Shown: positions 19,175-31,433, counted from the stretch's first letter. The stretch is 64,000 nucleotides of DNA from Crenobacter oryzisoli (GCF_030385785.1 NZ_JAUEDK010000001.1:151055-215054); one strand, 5' to 3'. Notes: generated by a model from the letters alone, not told the origin. A program made the numbers and translations.

Positions 19175-22100
19175 ATGATTCCACGCCTGACCGACCGCCC
19201 CGTCTCCGATTCGCTCTACCACGACTTCGCCGCCGAACTACGCCTGCGCGGTTTCGAGGGCGAGCTGAGTGCGAGCTACGCCGACCGCACCGTGCTGTCT
19301 ACCGACAACTCGATCTATCAGGTGTGGCCGCAGCTGATCACGTTTCCGAAGCATGCCGATGACCTGGTGCGCATCGCCAAGCTGTCCGGCGAGCCGCGTT
19401 TCCAGTCGCTGAAGCTGGCGCCGCGCGGCGGCGGCACCGGCACCAATGGTCAGTCGTTGTCTGACGGGGTGATCGTCGACGTGTCGCGGCACATGAACCG
19501 CATCCTCGAGATCAACGCCGAGGAGCGCTGGGTGCGCGTCGAGTCCGGGGTGGTGAAGGACCAGCTCAATGCCGCACTAAAGCCCTACGGGCTGTTCTTC
19601 GCGCCGGAGCTGTCGACGTCGAACCGCGCGACGATCGGCGGCATGATCAACACCGATGCCAGCGGTCAGGGCTCCTGCCTGTACGGCAAGACCCGCGACC
19701 ATGTGCTGGAGCTTTCCACCGTGCTGCTCGACGGCACGCTGTGGCACTCGCAGCCCTTGGTCGAAACGGAGCTGACCGCGATCAAGCAGCGCGACGACCG
19801 GGTCGGCTCGGTGCACCGGCTGCTCGATGCGATCTTCCGCGACGACGCCGCGCTGATCGCGGAGAAATTTCCGAAGCTCAACCGCTGCCTGACTGGCTAC
19901 GACCTTGCGCACATCCGTGATGAGCAGGGGCGCTTCAACCTCAACAACATCCTGTGCGGCGCCGAGGGCACGCTTGGCCTCGTTTACGAGGCCAAGCTCA
20001 ACGTGCTGCCGATTCCGCGCTGCAGCGCCCTGGTCAATGTGCGCTACACCAGTTTCGATGCCGCGCTGCGCGACGCGCCGGCGCTGATGGCGCTGAACGC
20101 CGCGTCGATCGAGACGGTCGATTCGAAAGTGCTCAATCTCGCGCGCCAGGACATCATCTGGCACGGTGTGCGCGAGTTCTTCCCCGACGACGCGGAGCCG
20201 GCGCAGGGCATCAACCTGGTCGAGTTCCTGGCCGACAGCGAGGACGATCTGGAGCGCCAGCTCGCCGTGGTGGCGGACAAGCTGACGGTAGAGGGTTCGG
20301 CCAACGGGCGTTGCGGCCACACCGTGGCGCGCGGCGCGGCAGCGGTGAACCGCATCTGGGGCATGCGCAAGAAGTCGGTCGGCCTCTTGGGTAACCTACA
20401 GGGTGACAAGCGACCGATTCCGTTTGTGGAGGACACCGCGGTGCCGCCGGAAAACCTCGCCGACTATATCGCCGAATTCCGCACGCTGCTCGACAGCCAC
20501 GGTGTCGCCTACGGCATGTTCGGCCATGTCGATGCAGGCGTGCTGCACGTGCGTCCGGTGATCGACATGAAGGACCCGGAGCAGGAAAAACTGGTGCGCG
20601 CGATCACCGACGGCGTGGTCGCGCTGACGCAGAAGTACCACGGCCTGCTGTGGGGCGAGCACGGCAAGGGCGTGCGCTCCGAGTACGCGCCGGCCTTCTT
20701 CGGCCCGCTCTACTCGCGCCTGCAGGACATCAAGGCGGCGTTCGACCCGCATAACCAGCTCAACCCCGGCAAGATCGCCACCCCGCCGGGCGGCGAGCTC
20801 TTGAAGATCGACGCGGTGCCGACGCGTGGCCAGCACGACCGGGTGATCCCGATCTCGGTGCGCCAGGGCTTCGACGAGGGGCTGCATTGCAACGGCAACG
20901 GCGCTTGCTACAACTTCGACCCGGACGACGCGATGTGCCCATCGTGGAAGGGCACGCGCGAGCGACGCCATTCGCCGAAGGGGCGCGCGTCGCTGCTGCG
21001 CGAATGGCTGCGCCAGCTGTCGCTCGCCGGCGTCGATCCCTTGGCGGAAAGTACCCGGCTGCGCGCCACCGGCAGCTTGGCCGGCCTGTTCGGTCGACTG
21101 CGCAATACGCTGGCGAAGCGCCGTGGCGAGGCCGATTTCTCGCACGAGGTGATGGAGGCGATGCAGGGTTGCCTCGCCTGCAAGTCCTGCGTAGGCCAGT
21201 GCCCGGTGAAGGTCGACGTGCCGGAATTCCGCGCCAAGTTCCTGGAGCTGTACTACGGTCGCTACCTGCGCCCGCTGAAGGACTACCTGATCGGCTCGCT
21301 GGAGAGCACGCTGCCGCTGGTCGCGAAACTGCCGGGCCTCTACAACGCGGTGCTTGGCAGCGGTGCGGGCCGGGCGCTGATGCGTCGTATCGGGCTGGTG
21401 GAGAGCCCGCTGCTATCCGGCATCGACCCGGTCGCCGAGCTGGCCCGGCGCGGTTTCGCGCTGGCGACGCCGGCGCGGCTGCAGCGCTTGGCCGAAGCGG
21501 AGCGCGCGCGCGCGGTGATCGTGGTGCAGGACGCTTTCACCAGCTATTTCGAGACTGAGCTGCTGCTCGACCTGTTCGAACTGTTGCGTACGCTCGGTTT
21601 CACGCCACTGCTCGCGCCGTTCGCCGCCAACGGCAAGCCGCTGCACGTGCATGGCTTCCTCGGCGCGTTCCGCAAGGTGGCGGGCAGCAATGCCGAACGG
21701 CTGCGCACGCTCGCCGCCAGCGGCGTGCCGCTGGTCGGGCTCGACCCGTCGATGACGCTCACCTACCGCGCCGAGTACGCCAAGGCGCTGGGCAAGGACG
21801 CGGCGCCGAAGGTGCAGCTGCTGCAGGAGTGGCTGGCGAGCCGGCTGGCCGACCTGCCAAAACGGGCAGTCGGCATGGGCAGCGGTTACACGCTGCTGCC
21901 GCACTGTACCGAGAAGACCAATGCGCCGGCCGCCACCGGCGACTGGCAGAAAGTGTTCGCGGCGCTCGGCCTGTCGCTGAGCAACAAGAACACCGGCTGC
22001 TGCGGCATGGCCGGCACCTTCGGCCACGAGACCGACAAGCGCGAACTGTCCAAGACCCTGTACGGGATGAGCTGGGCCAAGCAGGTGGAGGCCGATCGCG

Positions 22101-22216
22101 GCCAAGGCCGACTGCTGGCGACGGGGTATTCCTGCCGCTGCCAGGTCGAGCTGATCGACGGAGTGAAGCTGGCTCACCCGGTACAGGCGCTGCTGCAGGA
22201 GCTGCGCTCGGCCTGA
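19175..22216 (+). CDS. ydiJ: YdiJ-type FAD/Fe-S oxidoreductase, probable D-2-hydroxyglutarate dehydrogenase
   Basis: A 1013-residue fusion, the same size as E. coli YdiJ. From the N-terminus: FAD-binding PCMH domain (about 40-280, APRGGGTGTNGQSL), FAD-oxidase C-terminal domain (about 290-560, MFGHVDAGVLHVRP and LLWGEHGKGVRSEY), a ferredoxin-like segment with two Cys clusters (CNGNGACYNF and CLACKSCVGQCPVKVDVPEF), and a C-terminal CCG domain (NTGCCGMAGTFG). E. coli YdiJ is known to oxidise D-2-hydroxyglutarate to 2-oxoglutarate, passing electrons to the respiratory chain. Placement after the DUF1338 oxygenase, whose product would be D-2-hydroxyglutarate, supports this. A bidirectional terminator follows. 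Confidence 0.88.
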   Translation: MIPRLTDRPVSDSLYHDFAAELRLRGFEGELSASYADRTVLSTDNSIYQVWPQLITFPKHADDLVRIAKLSGEPRFQSLKLAPRGGGTGTNGQSLSDGVIVDVSRHMNRILEINAEERWVRVESGVVKDQLNAALKPYGLFFAPELSTSNRATIGGMINTDASGQGSCLYGKTRDHVLELSTVLLDGTLWHSQPLVETELTAIKQRDDRVGSVHRLLDAIFRDDAALIAEKFPKLNRCLTGYDLAHIRDEQGRFNLNNILCGAEGTLGLVYEAKLNVLPIPRCSALVNVRYTSFDAALRDAPALMALNAASIETVDSKVLNLARQDIIWHGVREFFPDDAEPAQGINLVEFLADSEDDLERQLAVVADKLTVEGSANGRCGHTVARGAAAVNRIWGMRKKSVGLLGNLQGDKRPIPFVEDTAVPPENLADYIAEFRTLLDSHGVAYGMFGHVDAGVLHVRPVIDMKDPEQEKLVRAITDGVVALTQKYHGLLWGEHGKGVRSEYAPAFFGPLYSRLQDIKAAFDPHNQLNPGKIATPPGGELLKIDAVPTRGQHDRVIPISVRQGFDEGLHCNGNGACYNFDPDDAMCPSWKGTRERRHSPKGRASLLREWLRQLSLAGVDPLAESTRLRATGSLAGLFGRLRNTLAKRRGEADFSHEVMEAMQGCLACKSCVGQCPVKVDVPEFRAKFLELYYGRYLRPLKDYLIGSLESTLPLVAKLPGLYNAVLGSGAGRALMRRIGLVESPLLSGIDPVAELARRGFALATPARLQRLAEAERARAVIVVQDAFTSYFETELLLDLFELLRTLGFTPLLAPFAANGKPLHVHGFLGAFRKVAGSNAERLRTLAASGVPLVGLDPSMTLTYRAEYAKALGKDAAPKVQLLQEWLASRLADLPKRAVGMGSGYTLLPHCTEKTNAPAATGDWQKVFAALGLSLSNKNTGCCGMAGTFGHETDKRELSKTLYGMSWAKQVEADRGQGRLLATGYSCRCQVELIDGVKLAHPVQALLQELRSA

Positions 22217-22237
22217 GCCCGCTTGTGCAGAGGCAAT

Positions 22238-22268
22238 AAAAACGCCGGGGAAGTCCCCGGCGTTTTTT
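22238..22268. terminator. Bidirectional terminator between ydiJ and the chemoreceptor gene
   Basis: Perfect stem AAAAACGCCGGGG / CCCCGGCGTTTTT with a four-base loop, T-rich on both strands. It serves the two convergent genes. Confidence 0.92.
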
Positions 22269-22282
22269 TGCTTCCCCGCATC

Positions 22283-24361
22283 CTAGAGCCGGAAGCTGCC
22301 GACCAGCCCCTCGAGCCGGTCGGACAGCTCGCGCAGCTGTGACACCGACTCAGCCACCTCTCCGATCACCTCGCTGTTGGCCTGCGCCATCGTGCTGATC
22401 CGCTCGACATTCTGCGCGATGTCGATGCTGGCCGCCGACTGTTCGCGGGTCGATGCAGCGATGTCGATCATGCGGGTCATCAGCTCGTCGGTGCGCTCGC
22501 TGACCTGACGCATGCTCTGGTCGGCGGCCTCGGTGACATCGACACTCTCCACTACCAGCCCGCGGGTGCGCTCCACCTCGTCGACCGCTTCGCGGGTCTC
22601 GGAGCGGATCGCGGTGACGATACGGCCGATGTCGAGGGTGGCCTCGGAAGTGCGGGCAGCCAGCTGGCGCACCTCGTCGGCTACCACCGCGAAGCCACGG
22701 CCCTGCTCACCGGCGCGCGCGGCCTCGATCGCGGCATTGAGCGCCAACAGATTGGTCTGGTCGGCGATGTCCTTAATCACCTTAAGGATGGAACTCACCT
22801 CCTCGGAGCGCTGGCCGAGGCCGGTCATGCGTTCGCTCAGTGCGTGCATGGTCTGGGTGAAGTGGGCGATGTCGGCGCTGACCCGGGCAACGGTGCTCAC
22901 GCTGCCCTCGGTCAGCTCGCCGGTCTGGCGTGCCATTGCTTCGGCCTGCTGCGCGGTGTCGGCGATGTGCTGCACGCTGACGGTGACCTGCTCGACGCCG
23001 GCGGCGGTGGCGCTGGCCGCCTCGGATTGCTGTCGCGACGAGGACTGGACCGCCTCGGCCGAGGCGGCCAGCTGCGTGGCCGAGCGCGACACCGCCTGGC
23101 TCTGGCTGCGCACCTCGATGAACATCTCGCGCAGGCTGGCGATAAAGCGGTTGAACGCGTCGGCGGTGCGGCCGATCTCGTCGCGGTTCGCTACCTCGAT
23201 ACGGGCGGTCAGGTCGCCCTGGCCCGAGGCGAGCGTTTCCATCGTTTCGGCCAGCGTCGTCAGCGGACGTATCAGGTAGCTGACGACCGCGTACAGCACG
23301 GCGAGGATGGCCAGCAACGCCACCACACCGATGGCGATCGCGGTATTGCGCAGGGCAACGGCCGGCGCGGTGATCGCGGCGGTGGGCACGCTCACGCCCA
23401 GCGTCCACACCTGGCCGGTGTCGGCCACCTTGATCGGGTGCAGAAAGTGGGTGAACCCGTCCGACTCGAAGGTCAGCTCGTCGCCCTGGCGAGTCTTGGC
23501 GAGTGCCCGGGCCAGCTCACCGTCGTGCTCCACCGGCTTGCCGAGCTTTTGCGTGTCAGGGTTGACCACGAACAGGCCGCCTTCCGAGACCAGCTGGATG
23601 TAGCCGGTATCGTAGGGATGCTGGCTGCCCAGCTCCTTTTGCAGATCGCCGAGCAGCAGATCGGCGGCCGCGACGCCGAGGAAGCGGCCGCCGGCGTCCT
23701 TGATGGCATAGACCAGCGAGCTCTCCAGCTCCTTTTGTCCGTTCACCTCGTAGGGGAAGGGCTCGGTGATGGTGTCGCGCTGGCGCTGCTTCGGGGTGTA
23801 GTAGTAGTCGCCCCAGCCGGGTTTCTCGTAGTCCGGCTGATAGCTCTCCGGGTGGTCCTTGTATTTGGGGAAGTCCTTCACCCGGTCGGACGACATCATG
23901 ATGTCGATGGTGGCCTTGCCGTCCTTGCCACGGGTGATGTACGGCGTGTAGCGGCCGGTTGGGTCCTGCTTTGGCCAGTCGAAGCGGTAGGTGTTGTCGT
24001 TGCCGTCGAAGGCATTCGGCTCCCACAGCATCCACAAGCCGGTGATGCCAGGTGAATCATTGAGCAGGCCGAGCAGCTGCTTGTCGACGACGGCGCGATC
24101 CACCTTGCCGCCGGCCTTCTGCGCCAGTACCGCCTGTGCGAGGTGGCGCGGCAGCTGCAAGGTGGTGTCGAGCTTGTTCTGTACCTGGCGGGCATAGCCG
24201 TCGGCCTGCTGTCGGGCCAGTTGATAGCCGGCCTGCTCGGTACGGCTGTAGCTCATCTTGACGATCAGGCCGACCATCACTGCGAAGCCGACGAATACCG
24301 CCGCGGCAGCGACCAGCACGATCTTGGTGCGCAGATGTCCCCATTGTTTTTGTTGATCCAT
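22283..24361 (-). CDS. Methyl-accepting chemotaxis protein with dCache sensor domain
   Basis: A 692-residue chemoreceptor: transmembrane helix about 10-33, large periplasmic double-Cache domain about 38-275, second transmembrane helix about 283-307, HAMP about 308-362, and the cytoplasmic helical bundle. The highly conserved tip ([20 protein letters not shown] followed by [15 protein letters not shown]) is present. No CheR-docking pentapeptide is visible at the C-terminus. Ligand unknown. The start at 24361 ([17 protein letters not shown]) has AGAGGGAAGAT upstream; a 65-codon in-frame extension is not convincing. The gene is transcribed alone toward the terminator at 22238-22268. Confidence 0.93.
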   Translation of the reverse strand: MDQQKQWGHLRTKIVLVAAAAVFVGFAVMVGLIVKMSYSRTEQAGYQLARQQADGYARQVQNKLDTTLQLPRHLAQAVLAQKAGGKVDRAVVDKQLLGLLNDSPGITGLWMLWEPNAFDGNDNTYRFDWPKQDPTGRYTPYITRGKDGKATIDIMMSSDRVKDFPKYKDHPESYQPDYEKPGWGDYYYTPKQRQRDTITEPFPYEVNGQKELESSLVYAIKDAGGRFLGVAAADLLLGDLQKELGSQHPYDTGYIQLVSEGGLFVVNPDTQKLGKPVEHDGELARALAKTRQGDELTFESDGFTHFLHPIKVADTGQVWTLGVSVPTAAITAPAVALRNTAIAIGVVALLAILAVLYAVVSYLIRPLTTLAETMETLASGQGDLTARIEVANRDEIGRTADAFNRFIASLREMFIEVRSQSQAVSRSATQLAASAEAVQSSSRQQSEAASATAAGVEQVTVSVQHIADTAQQAEAMARQTGELTEGSVSTVARVSADIAHFTQTMHALSERMTGLGQRSEEVSSILKVIKDIADQTNLLALNAAIEAARAGEQGRGFAVVADEVRQLAARTSEATLDIGRIVTAIRSETREAVDEVERTRGLVVESVDVTEAADQSMRQVSERTDELMTRMIDIAASTREQSAASIDIAQNVERISTMAQANSEVIGEVAESVSQLRELSDRLEGLVGSFRL

Positions 24362-24658
24362 ATCTTCCCTCTGACAGTCTGTGCTGTGCTTGTTGAAACT
24401 GGATGCGTTATTCGCACTGGTTTTGTCATGCACATTTACCACATGTGCAATGTATATGGCATGTTGTCTGACAAAAGGCGCCCAATTCCACGTGTCTTTA
24501 AGATGGATAGGTTGCCGCAAGATGTCGGACTCCGGTCGCCTACCGTGTTGGCGCATTGGAAAGTAGCGCCATCATGGCGCATGCTGACGGTGCAGAACGA
24601 AGACGGAGGGCGGCGCTTCAGGCCGGCGCCGGGGACGGCAACCAGAGGGAGGTGGAAG

Positions 24659-25759
24659 ATGGCTTTGTTTGCCAGACTGGCAGAAGGGCTACGGCTCGAA
24701 CGCATGCAGGCGTCCGGCCAGTACGCCGACGGCGGTTTCGTCAACACCTATCCGTCCAGTGCAGTGCGCCATAGCGACGAGCCGCGACCGACGCTGCGCG
24801 ATTTCCTATTCGGCGGCGAGGGCAGGGTGCCTGCGCGGCCGCTGCCATCAGTCGACCCGCGCGAAGGCTGGGCGCAGCCGCCCGACACTGGCCTGCGTGT
24901 CACCTGGCTTGGCCATTCCACCGTGCTCTTGGAGATCGACGGCTGGCGAGTGCTGACCGACCCGGTGTGGGGGCCGCGCGCGTCGCCGTTCTCGTTCATG
25001 GGCCCCAAGCGCTTCCAGCCGGTGCCGGTAGACATCGCCGCCTTGCCACCGCTCGACGCGGTGCTGATCTCGCACGACCACTACGACCATCTCGACTACC
25101 CGAGCATTCGTGCGCTGGCCAAACTGCCCGTGCCGTTCATCACCTCGCTGGGAGTGGGAATGCACCTGGAAGCCTGGGGCGTGCCGGGCAAGCGCATCAC
25201 CGAACTCGACTGGTGGGAGCAGACCTCGCTGCCTGGCGGACTGCGGTTCACCGCCGCGCCGTCCCACCACTTCTCGGGGCGCAGTCTGCACGACCGCAAC
25301 GGCACGCTGTGGTCTTCGTTCGCGCTGCACGGCGAGCGCCACGCGGTGTTCTTCAGTGGCGACACAGGCCTGTCCCCGGCCTTCGCCGAGATCGGCCAGC
25401 GGCTCGGGCCGTTCGACCTGGTGATGCTCGAGGTCGGCGCCTATCACCCGTCGTGGGGCAATGTGCACCTGGGGCCGGACAATGCGCTGCTCGCCTGGCA
25501 ACAGCTGGGCAGCGGCCGGCTGCTGCCGGTGCACTGGGGCACGTTCAACCTGGCGATGCATCCGTGGCAGCAACCGGTCGAAGTGTTGCTGGCGCAAGCA
25601 CCCGAACCGGAGCGGCTTCTGATGCCGTGCCTCGGAGAACCGGTCGAACCCGCCCTGAGTGCACCTCCCGAGCCGTGGTGGCGCAGCGCGGCGACAGGGC
25701 ATTGGCAGGAATCCGCGCTGCAGGCTGCCGAGTTCCTAGTGCTGCCGACAAAGGACTAG
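24659..25759 (+). CDS. MBL-fold metallo-hydrolase of the NAPE-PLD/UlaG-like group
   Basis: A 366-residue metallo-beta-lactamase-fold hydrolase. The metal-binding HxHxDH motif reads SHDHYDHLD (about 148-156), with further ligands in SHHFSGRSLHDR, FFSGDTG and LLPVHWGTF. The preceding GLRVTWLGHSTVLLEIDGW and TDPVWGPRASPFSFMGPKR are characteristic of bacterial relatives of N-acyl-phosphatidylethanolamine phospholipase D. Likely a soluble or membrane-associated lipid or lactone hydrolase; the substrate is unknown. AGGGAGG precedes the ATG at 24659. No signal peptide is seen. It stands alone, divergent from the chemoreceptor gene. Confidence 0.85.
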   Translation: MALFARLAEGLRLERMQASGQYADGGFVNTYPSSAVRHSDEPRPTLRDFLFGGEGRVPARPLPSVDPREGWAQPPDTGLRVTWLGHSTVLLEIDGWRVLTDPVWGPRASPFSFMGPKRFQPVPVDIAALPPLDAVLISHDHYDHLDYPSIRALAKLPVPFITSLGVGMHLEAWGVPGKRITELDWWEQTSLPGGLRFTAAPSHHFSGRSLHDRNGTLWSSFALHGERHAVFFSGDTGLSPAFAEIGQRLGPFDLVMLEVGAYHPSWGNVHLGPDNALLAWQQLGSGRLLPVHWGTFNLAMHPWQQPVEVLLAQAPEPERLLMPCLGEPVEPALSAPPEPWWRSAATGHWQESALQAAEFLVLPTKD

Positions 25760-26317
25760 CGCTGGGGCTGTCGCGCGAGTTTTGCGGCCGGTTTGCAAAA
25801 CGGCCGAACCCCTTCTAGAAAACCAGAGCGGGCCATCGCGGTCGCGTGATACCGATGGCATTCTCCCGTCGCGGCCCTTCCTGCCCGCCGTGTGGCGCCA
25901 CCGGCATCGCCAGAGCGACAACGGTGCAGTTCCCTCGCACCTTTCGCGGAGGGAATGATCAGCTCGCCGTCTATGGGGGGGCACGGGGGACTACCCTGGC
26001 CGCTGCTCCTGCAGATATGAAGATGGTGTTCGCGGGCTTGTCGCCGCGCGACTGTGCATTGGCTTGAGGAACCCGAAACGCAACGGCGGGCGGAGCCTGC
26101 AGGACCTTGTCCATCACTTCGGCGAGGATAAACTCGTCGCGTGGGGGTGGAGCCCGGGAGCCAAGCGCACACTGCCGCCGTTGACGAAGGAGCAGACGGT
26201 AAAGCCTGGGTCGCGGTCGGTGCGCCGTGTCCGGGGGAGTGACGGCGCCCGCATCGCAGCCTCTCGCTCCGACCTCAGTCACATCAGGTGGGCTCCCACA
26301 GCAGAAGGACGATTCCG
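25760..26317. other. 558-base gap before iorA
   Basis: No supported gene. Just after the hydrolase stop a CGGCCG / CGGCCG hairpin (25785-25806) may end its message. A minus-strand frame at 25971-26282 (103 codons) has some protein-like composition in its second half but no recognisable family and no good ribosome site; it could be a decayed gene. The promoter of iorAB must lie here. No Moco-type riboswitch was recognised. Confidence 0.4.
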
Positions 26318-26776
26318 ATGGTCAAGTTCACTATCAACGGTAAGGCGCACTCGTTCGACGGCGACCCGGCCATGCCGCTCCTGTGGTATCTGCGCGATGA
26401 GCTGGCGATGACCGGCACCAAGTACGGCTGCGGCATGGCGCTGTGCGGCGCCTGTACCGTGCACCTGGACGGACAGGCGGTGCGCTCCTGCGTCACGCCG
26501 GTCAGCGCGGCTGGCGGCAAGAAGATCACGACGATCGAGGGGGTGGATGCCGAGCGGGTCGGCCGGGCCGTCCAGGATGCCTGGCGCAAGCTGCAGGTGG
26601 TGCAGTGCGGTTATTGCCAGTCGGGGCAGATCATGACGGCGACGGCGCTGCTGGCCGCCAACAAGAACCCGAGCGATGCCGATATCGATGCGGCGATGAG
26701 CGGCAACATCTGCCGTTGTGGCACCTATGTGCGCATCCGCGCCGCCATCCACGAAGCCGCCCGCGCGCTGACCTAG
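26318..26776 (+). CDS. iorA: Aldehyde/isoquinoline oxidoreductase small (2Fe-2S) subunit
   Basis: A 152-residue xanthine-oxidase-family iron-sulfur subunit. It has the plant-type ferredoxin cluster ([17 protein letters not shown]) and the second, four-helix cluster ([10 protein letters not shown] and NICRCGTY). The size and the pairing with a Tat-exported molybdopterin subunit match IorA-type small subunits, which pass electrons from the Mo centre to a cytochrome. AAGGAC precedes the ATG at 26318. iorB follows after 10 bases. No cytochrome c subunit or XdhC/MocA-type maturation gene is adjacent, so those must be encoded elsewhere. Confidence 0.9.
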   Translation: MVKFTINGKAHSFDGDPAMPLLWYLRDELAMTGTKYGCGMALCGACTVHLDGQAVRSCVTPVSAAGGKKITTIEGVDAERVGRAVQDAWRKLQVVQCGYCQSGQIMTATALLAANKNPSDADIDAAMSGNICRCGTYVRIRAAIHEAARALT

Positions 26777-26786
26777 GAGCAAAGCC

Positions 26787-29036
<2,250 letters not shown>

Positions 29037-29148
29037 GCGCTTCCGTTGGGAACCCGGTCGCGCCGAGCGGGAACGTGGCGTGTACCATCAAGGCAGGGCA
29101 TCGACTGTGCCGACCGCGGACAGAGAGTGAATCGCGCGGCCGGTCGCG

Positions 29149-29979
29149 ATGCCGTTTATGTGGTATCCCTTCCCTGGCGAGGAACCGGCTTTGGCAAGAA
29201 GCGACAATGTGCACCTGCTGATCATCGATCCGCAGAACGACTTTTGCGATATCGCCGGCGCGGCGCTGCCGGTGACAGGGGCGAGCGCCGACCTGCAGCG
29301 CATCGCCGAACTGATCGACCGACATGGCGAGCGGCTTGCCGGCATCACGGTCACGCTGGACAGCCATCACAGCTACGACATCGCGCATGGCAGCTATTGG
29401 CGCAATGCCGAGGGCGGGCAGCCCGCGCACACGCCGATCTCGCGGGCCGATGTCGAGGCCGGGCGCTGGCAACCGGTCGACCCGGCCAAGCGGGCGCACA
29501 CGCTCGACTATCTGGCCGATGTGGGCCTGTACATCTGGCCCGAGCACTGTCTGATCGGCAGCTGGGGGCACAATATCTACGCGCCGCTTCATCAGGCGCT
29601 GCAGCGTTGGGAACGGCAGCATCATCGGACAATCACGCCGCTATTCAAGGGCCTCAATCCCGATACCGAGCATTTCTCCGCCTTCGAGGCCGATCGCCCG
29701 GACGCAGCAGACCCCGATACCCAGTTCGAGCCCCGCCGCGTCGCCCATCTCATCGAGGCAGACCGGGTGCTTGTCGCCGGCGAGGCGCTGTCGCACTGCG
29801 TCGCCAGCTCGGTCCGCAGCCTGATGCATCACCTCGGCGCCGACTTCACCCGCAAGCTGGTGCTGCTAGACGATGCCGCGAGCCCGGTGCCTGGCTTCGA
29901 GGCGCTTGGCGAGGGCTTCGTCGCCGAATTCCGGCAGCAGGGCGGGCGCTTGGCGCGCTGCGCCAACGCGTTTGGCTGA
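29149..29979 (+). CDS. Isochorismatase-fold cysteine hydrolase (nicotinamidase-like)
   Basis: A 276-residue cysteine hydrolase. The catalytic Asp is in LLIIDPQNDF, and the nucleophile Cys in GEALSHCVASSVRSL after an oxyanion-loop region. Metal-site-like residues DSHHSYDIAH and PEHC sit where nicotinamidases bind their metal. An amide or imide hydrolase role is likely; the insertion between PEHCLIGSWGH and the Cys is longer than in PncA. The start is uncertain: ATG at 29149 or 29158, neither with a strong ribosome site. The stop codon TGA merges directly into a repeat of the AGAGYCTGTTCA family. Confidence 0.78.
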   Translation: MPFMWYPFPGEEPALARSDNVHLLIIDPQNDFCDIAGAALPVTGASADLQRIAELIDRHGERLAGITVTLDSHHSYDIAHGSYWRNAEGGQPAHTPISRADVEAGRWQPVDPAKRAHTLDYLADVGLYIWPEHCLIGSWGHNIYAPLHQALQRWERQHHRTITPLFKGLNPDTEHFSAFEADRPDAADPDTQFEPRRVAHLIEADRVLVAGEALSHCVASSVRSLMHHLGADFTRKLVLLDDAASPVPGFEALGEGFVAEFRQQGGRLARCANAFG

Positions 29980-30008
29980 GAGTCTGTTCAGGATCTTTTT
30001 GCGGCTGC
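29979..30008. repeat. AGAGCCTGTTCA-family repeat, half copy
   Basis: Begins on the last base of the TGA stop of the cysteine hydrolase (AGAGTCTGTTCAGGATC, then TTTTTGCGGCTGC). It matches one arm and the loop of the complete hairpin copy at 47216-47270. Confidence 0.7.
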
Positions 30009-30017
30009 GACCTGCCG

Positions 30018-30635
30018 CTATTTGCGGAACACCAGGCTCAAATTGTTCGCCGGCATTCCCACGACCTCGGCCAGGGTGAAGCCGGCCGCTTCGGCCAACA
30101 TGACGACCGCCTCCAGGTCGCGTACGCCCCATTCGGGGTTGCTGTGGCGCAGTTGCGCGTCGAAGGCCGCGTTGCTCGGTGCCGTGTGTTGGCCGCCGCG
30201 CCGATAGGGACCGTACAGATAGAGCACGCCGCCGTCGGCCAGCAGCCGACCCGCCCCGGCGAACAGCGCCTCGGCCGCCGCCCACGGCGCGATATGGATC
30301 ATGTTGATGCAGACGATGGCGGCGGCCGTGTCGATGCCCCAGGGCTCGCGGCGCACGTCCAGCGCCAGAGGCACCCTCAGGTTGCAAAGGCCGGCGGTAT
30401 CGGCCCACGCCGCAATCGAATCGCAGGCGGCGGCATCCGGATCGCTCGGTTGCCAAGTAAGCTGCGGCAAGGCGGCGGCGAAATAAGCCGCGTGCTGACC
30501 GGTGCCACTGGCGACTTCCAGTACCACGCCGCTGTCCGGCAAGACGCGCCGCAGCACGGCGAGGATCACGTCGCGGTTGCGCTCAGCGGCCGGGACGATC
30601 TGGCGCCGATCCGAGCGTAGTCCGTTGCTTGTCAT
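30018..30635 (-). CDS. DUF938 SAM-dependent methyltransferase
   Basis: A 205-residue class I methyltransferase-fold protein. The SAM-binding motif I reads VVLEVASGTGQHAAYFA (about 34-50), followed by WQPSDPDAAA and the motif IVCINMIHIAPW. The closing NPEWGVRDLEAV and ANNLSLVFRK are typical of the DUF938 family, in which no substrate is firmly known. AAGGAGAGCAGG lies before the ATG at 30635; a 33-base upstream extension is less likely. Monocistronic. Its 3' end faces the cysteine hydrolase across a repeat half copy. Confidence 0.82.
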   Translation of the reverse strand: MTSNGLRSDRRQIVPAAERNRDVILAVLRRVLPDSGVVLEVASGTGQHAAYFAAALPQLTWQPSDPDAAACDSIAAWADTAGLCNLRVPLALDVRREPWGIDTAAAIVCINMIHIAPWAAAEALFAGAGRLLADGGVLYLYGPYRRGGQHTAPSNAAFDAQLRHSNPEWGVRDLEAVVMLAEAAGFTLAEVVGMPANNLSLVFRK

Positions 30636-31157
30636 CCTGCTCTCCTTGTCTTTTACCGTTGCAACCAACCGCCGCCTAGCAGAGGGGGCAGTCTTTAGAA
30701 TTCGTGTAAAATGACAAAAGTATAAATAGGCGTTTACATGAAAATAGCTAAAACAGTTTTATTAAACTGTGACAATTCGAAGATCGACCCCACGCAAAGG
30801 TGCAGTTCTCCTACCACTCGCCTCAATGATCGACTACGCTACAAAAGCCCTATAAAACGAATTTTGGCACGCTAAGTTGCCGAGTTTGCTGCGCTTGTGG
30901 TTACAAGAGCCTCTCCGGCGCTCACGGAGTGACCGGTGGAGTGAGCGCTGCACGCCATTTGGCAGTTTAGTCGCGCAGCATTTTGTTCGAGGATTTTGAG
31001 AACCGTGTGATAGAGGCCGTTGTAGCCCGTCCTGAAAGGGCAGGCTTTGGCGGACTCTATGATCGGGAAGCACACGTTGACGGACCAGGTTCGGGTCGCC
31101 GGGCCGGGCAGTGTCGTGTGCATTTGCGCAAGTCTCACTTTTCATTGGAGAAATGCC
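30636..31157. other. AT-rich gap before the lipoprotein gene
   Basis: 522 bases, clearly AT-richer in the first 150. A small hairpin ACAGTTT-TATT-AAACTGT lies at 30753-30770. No frame on either strand resembles a known protein. The promoter of the lipoprotein gene must be in the right half; a TTGACGGACC at 31077 is a possible -35 without a clear partner. Confidence 0.35.
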
Positions 31158-31433
31158 ATGCTTCGATCTCTTCCTGTTCGTCCCCTGATGCTTGCCTCGG
31201 CTGCGTGTGCCTCTTTGCTGCTACTGGGCGGCTGCGCCACCAACAGTGACTTGGACAAAGTGCGTGCACAGGCGGTGCAGGCGCAGCAAACTGCTGACCA
31301 GGCCAATCAGGCTGCGGCGGCGGCAAATCAGAAGGCCGACCAGGCGCTGAACGCCGCGAACCAGGCCAATCAGACCGCCAATGACACCAACGAAAAACTC
31401 AACCGGATGTTCAAGAAATCCATGATGAAGTGA
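31158..31433 (+). CDS. Braun-type alanine-zipper lipoprotein (Lpp/OprI-like)
   Basis: A 91-residue lipoprotein precursor. The signal peptide ends in a lipobox (LLLLGGC, Cys at about 27), and the mature part is one long helix built of Ala/Gln/Asn heptads (QAVQAQQTADQANQAAAAAN and similar). It ends in two basic tail segments and a C-terminal lysine (KKSMMK). Size, alanine-zipper pattern and terminal Lys are those of Lpp/OprI, in which the Lys side chain is joined to peptidoglycan by an L,D-transpeptidase. Two L,D-transpeptidase genes lie directly downstream, one of the ErfK/YbiS type. TTGGAG seven bases before the ATG fixes the start. Outer membrane, periplasmic face. Confidence 0.85.
   Translation: MLRSLPVRPLMLASAACASLLLLGGCATNSDLDKVRAQAVQAQQTADQANQAAAAANQKADQALNAANQANQTANDTNEKLNRMFKKSMMK

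Noticed and set aside
25971..26282. Minus-strand 103-codon frame before iorA as a gene
   Set aside because: No recognisable family and no ribosome site; kept only as a possible decayed sequence in the gap description.
25760..26317. Moco-type riboswitch before iorAB
   Set aside because: No conserved molybdenum-cofactor RNA elements could be recognised by eye.
30834..31145. Minus-strand 103-codon frame in the gap before the lipoprotein
   Set aside because: Composition is irregular, no homologous pattern is seen, and it would cover the lipoprotein promoter.
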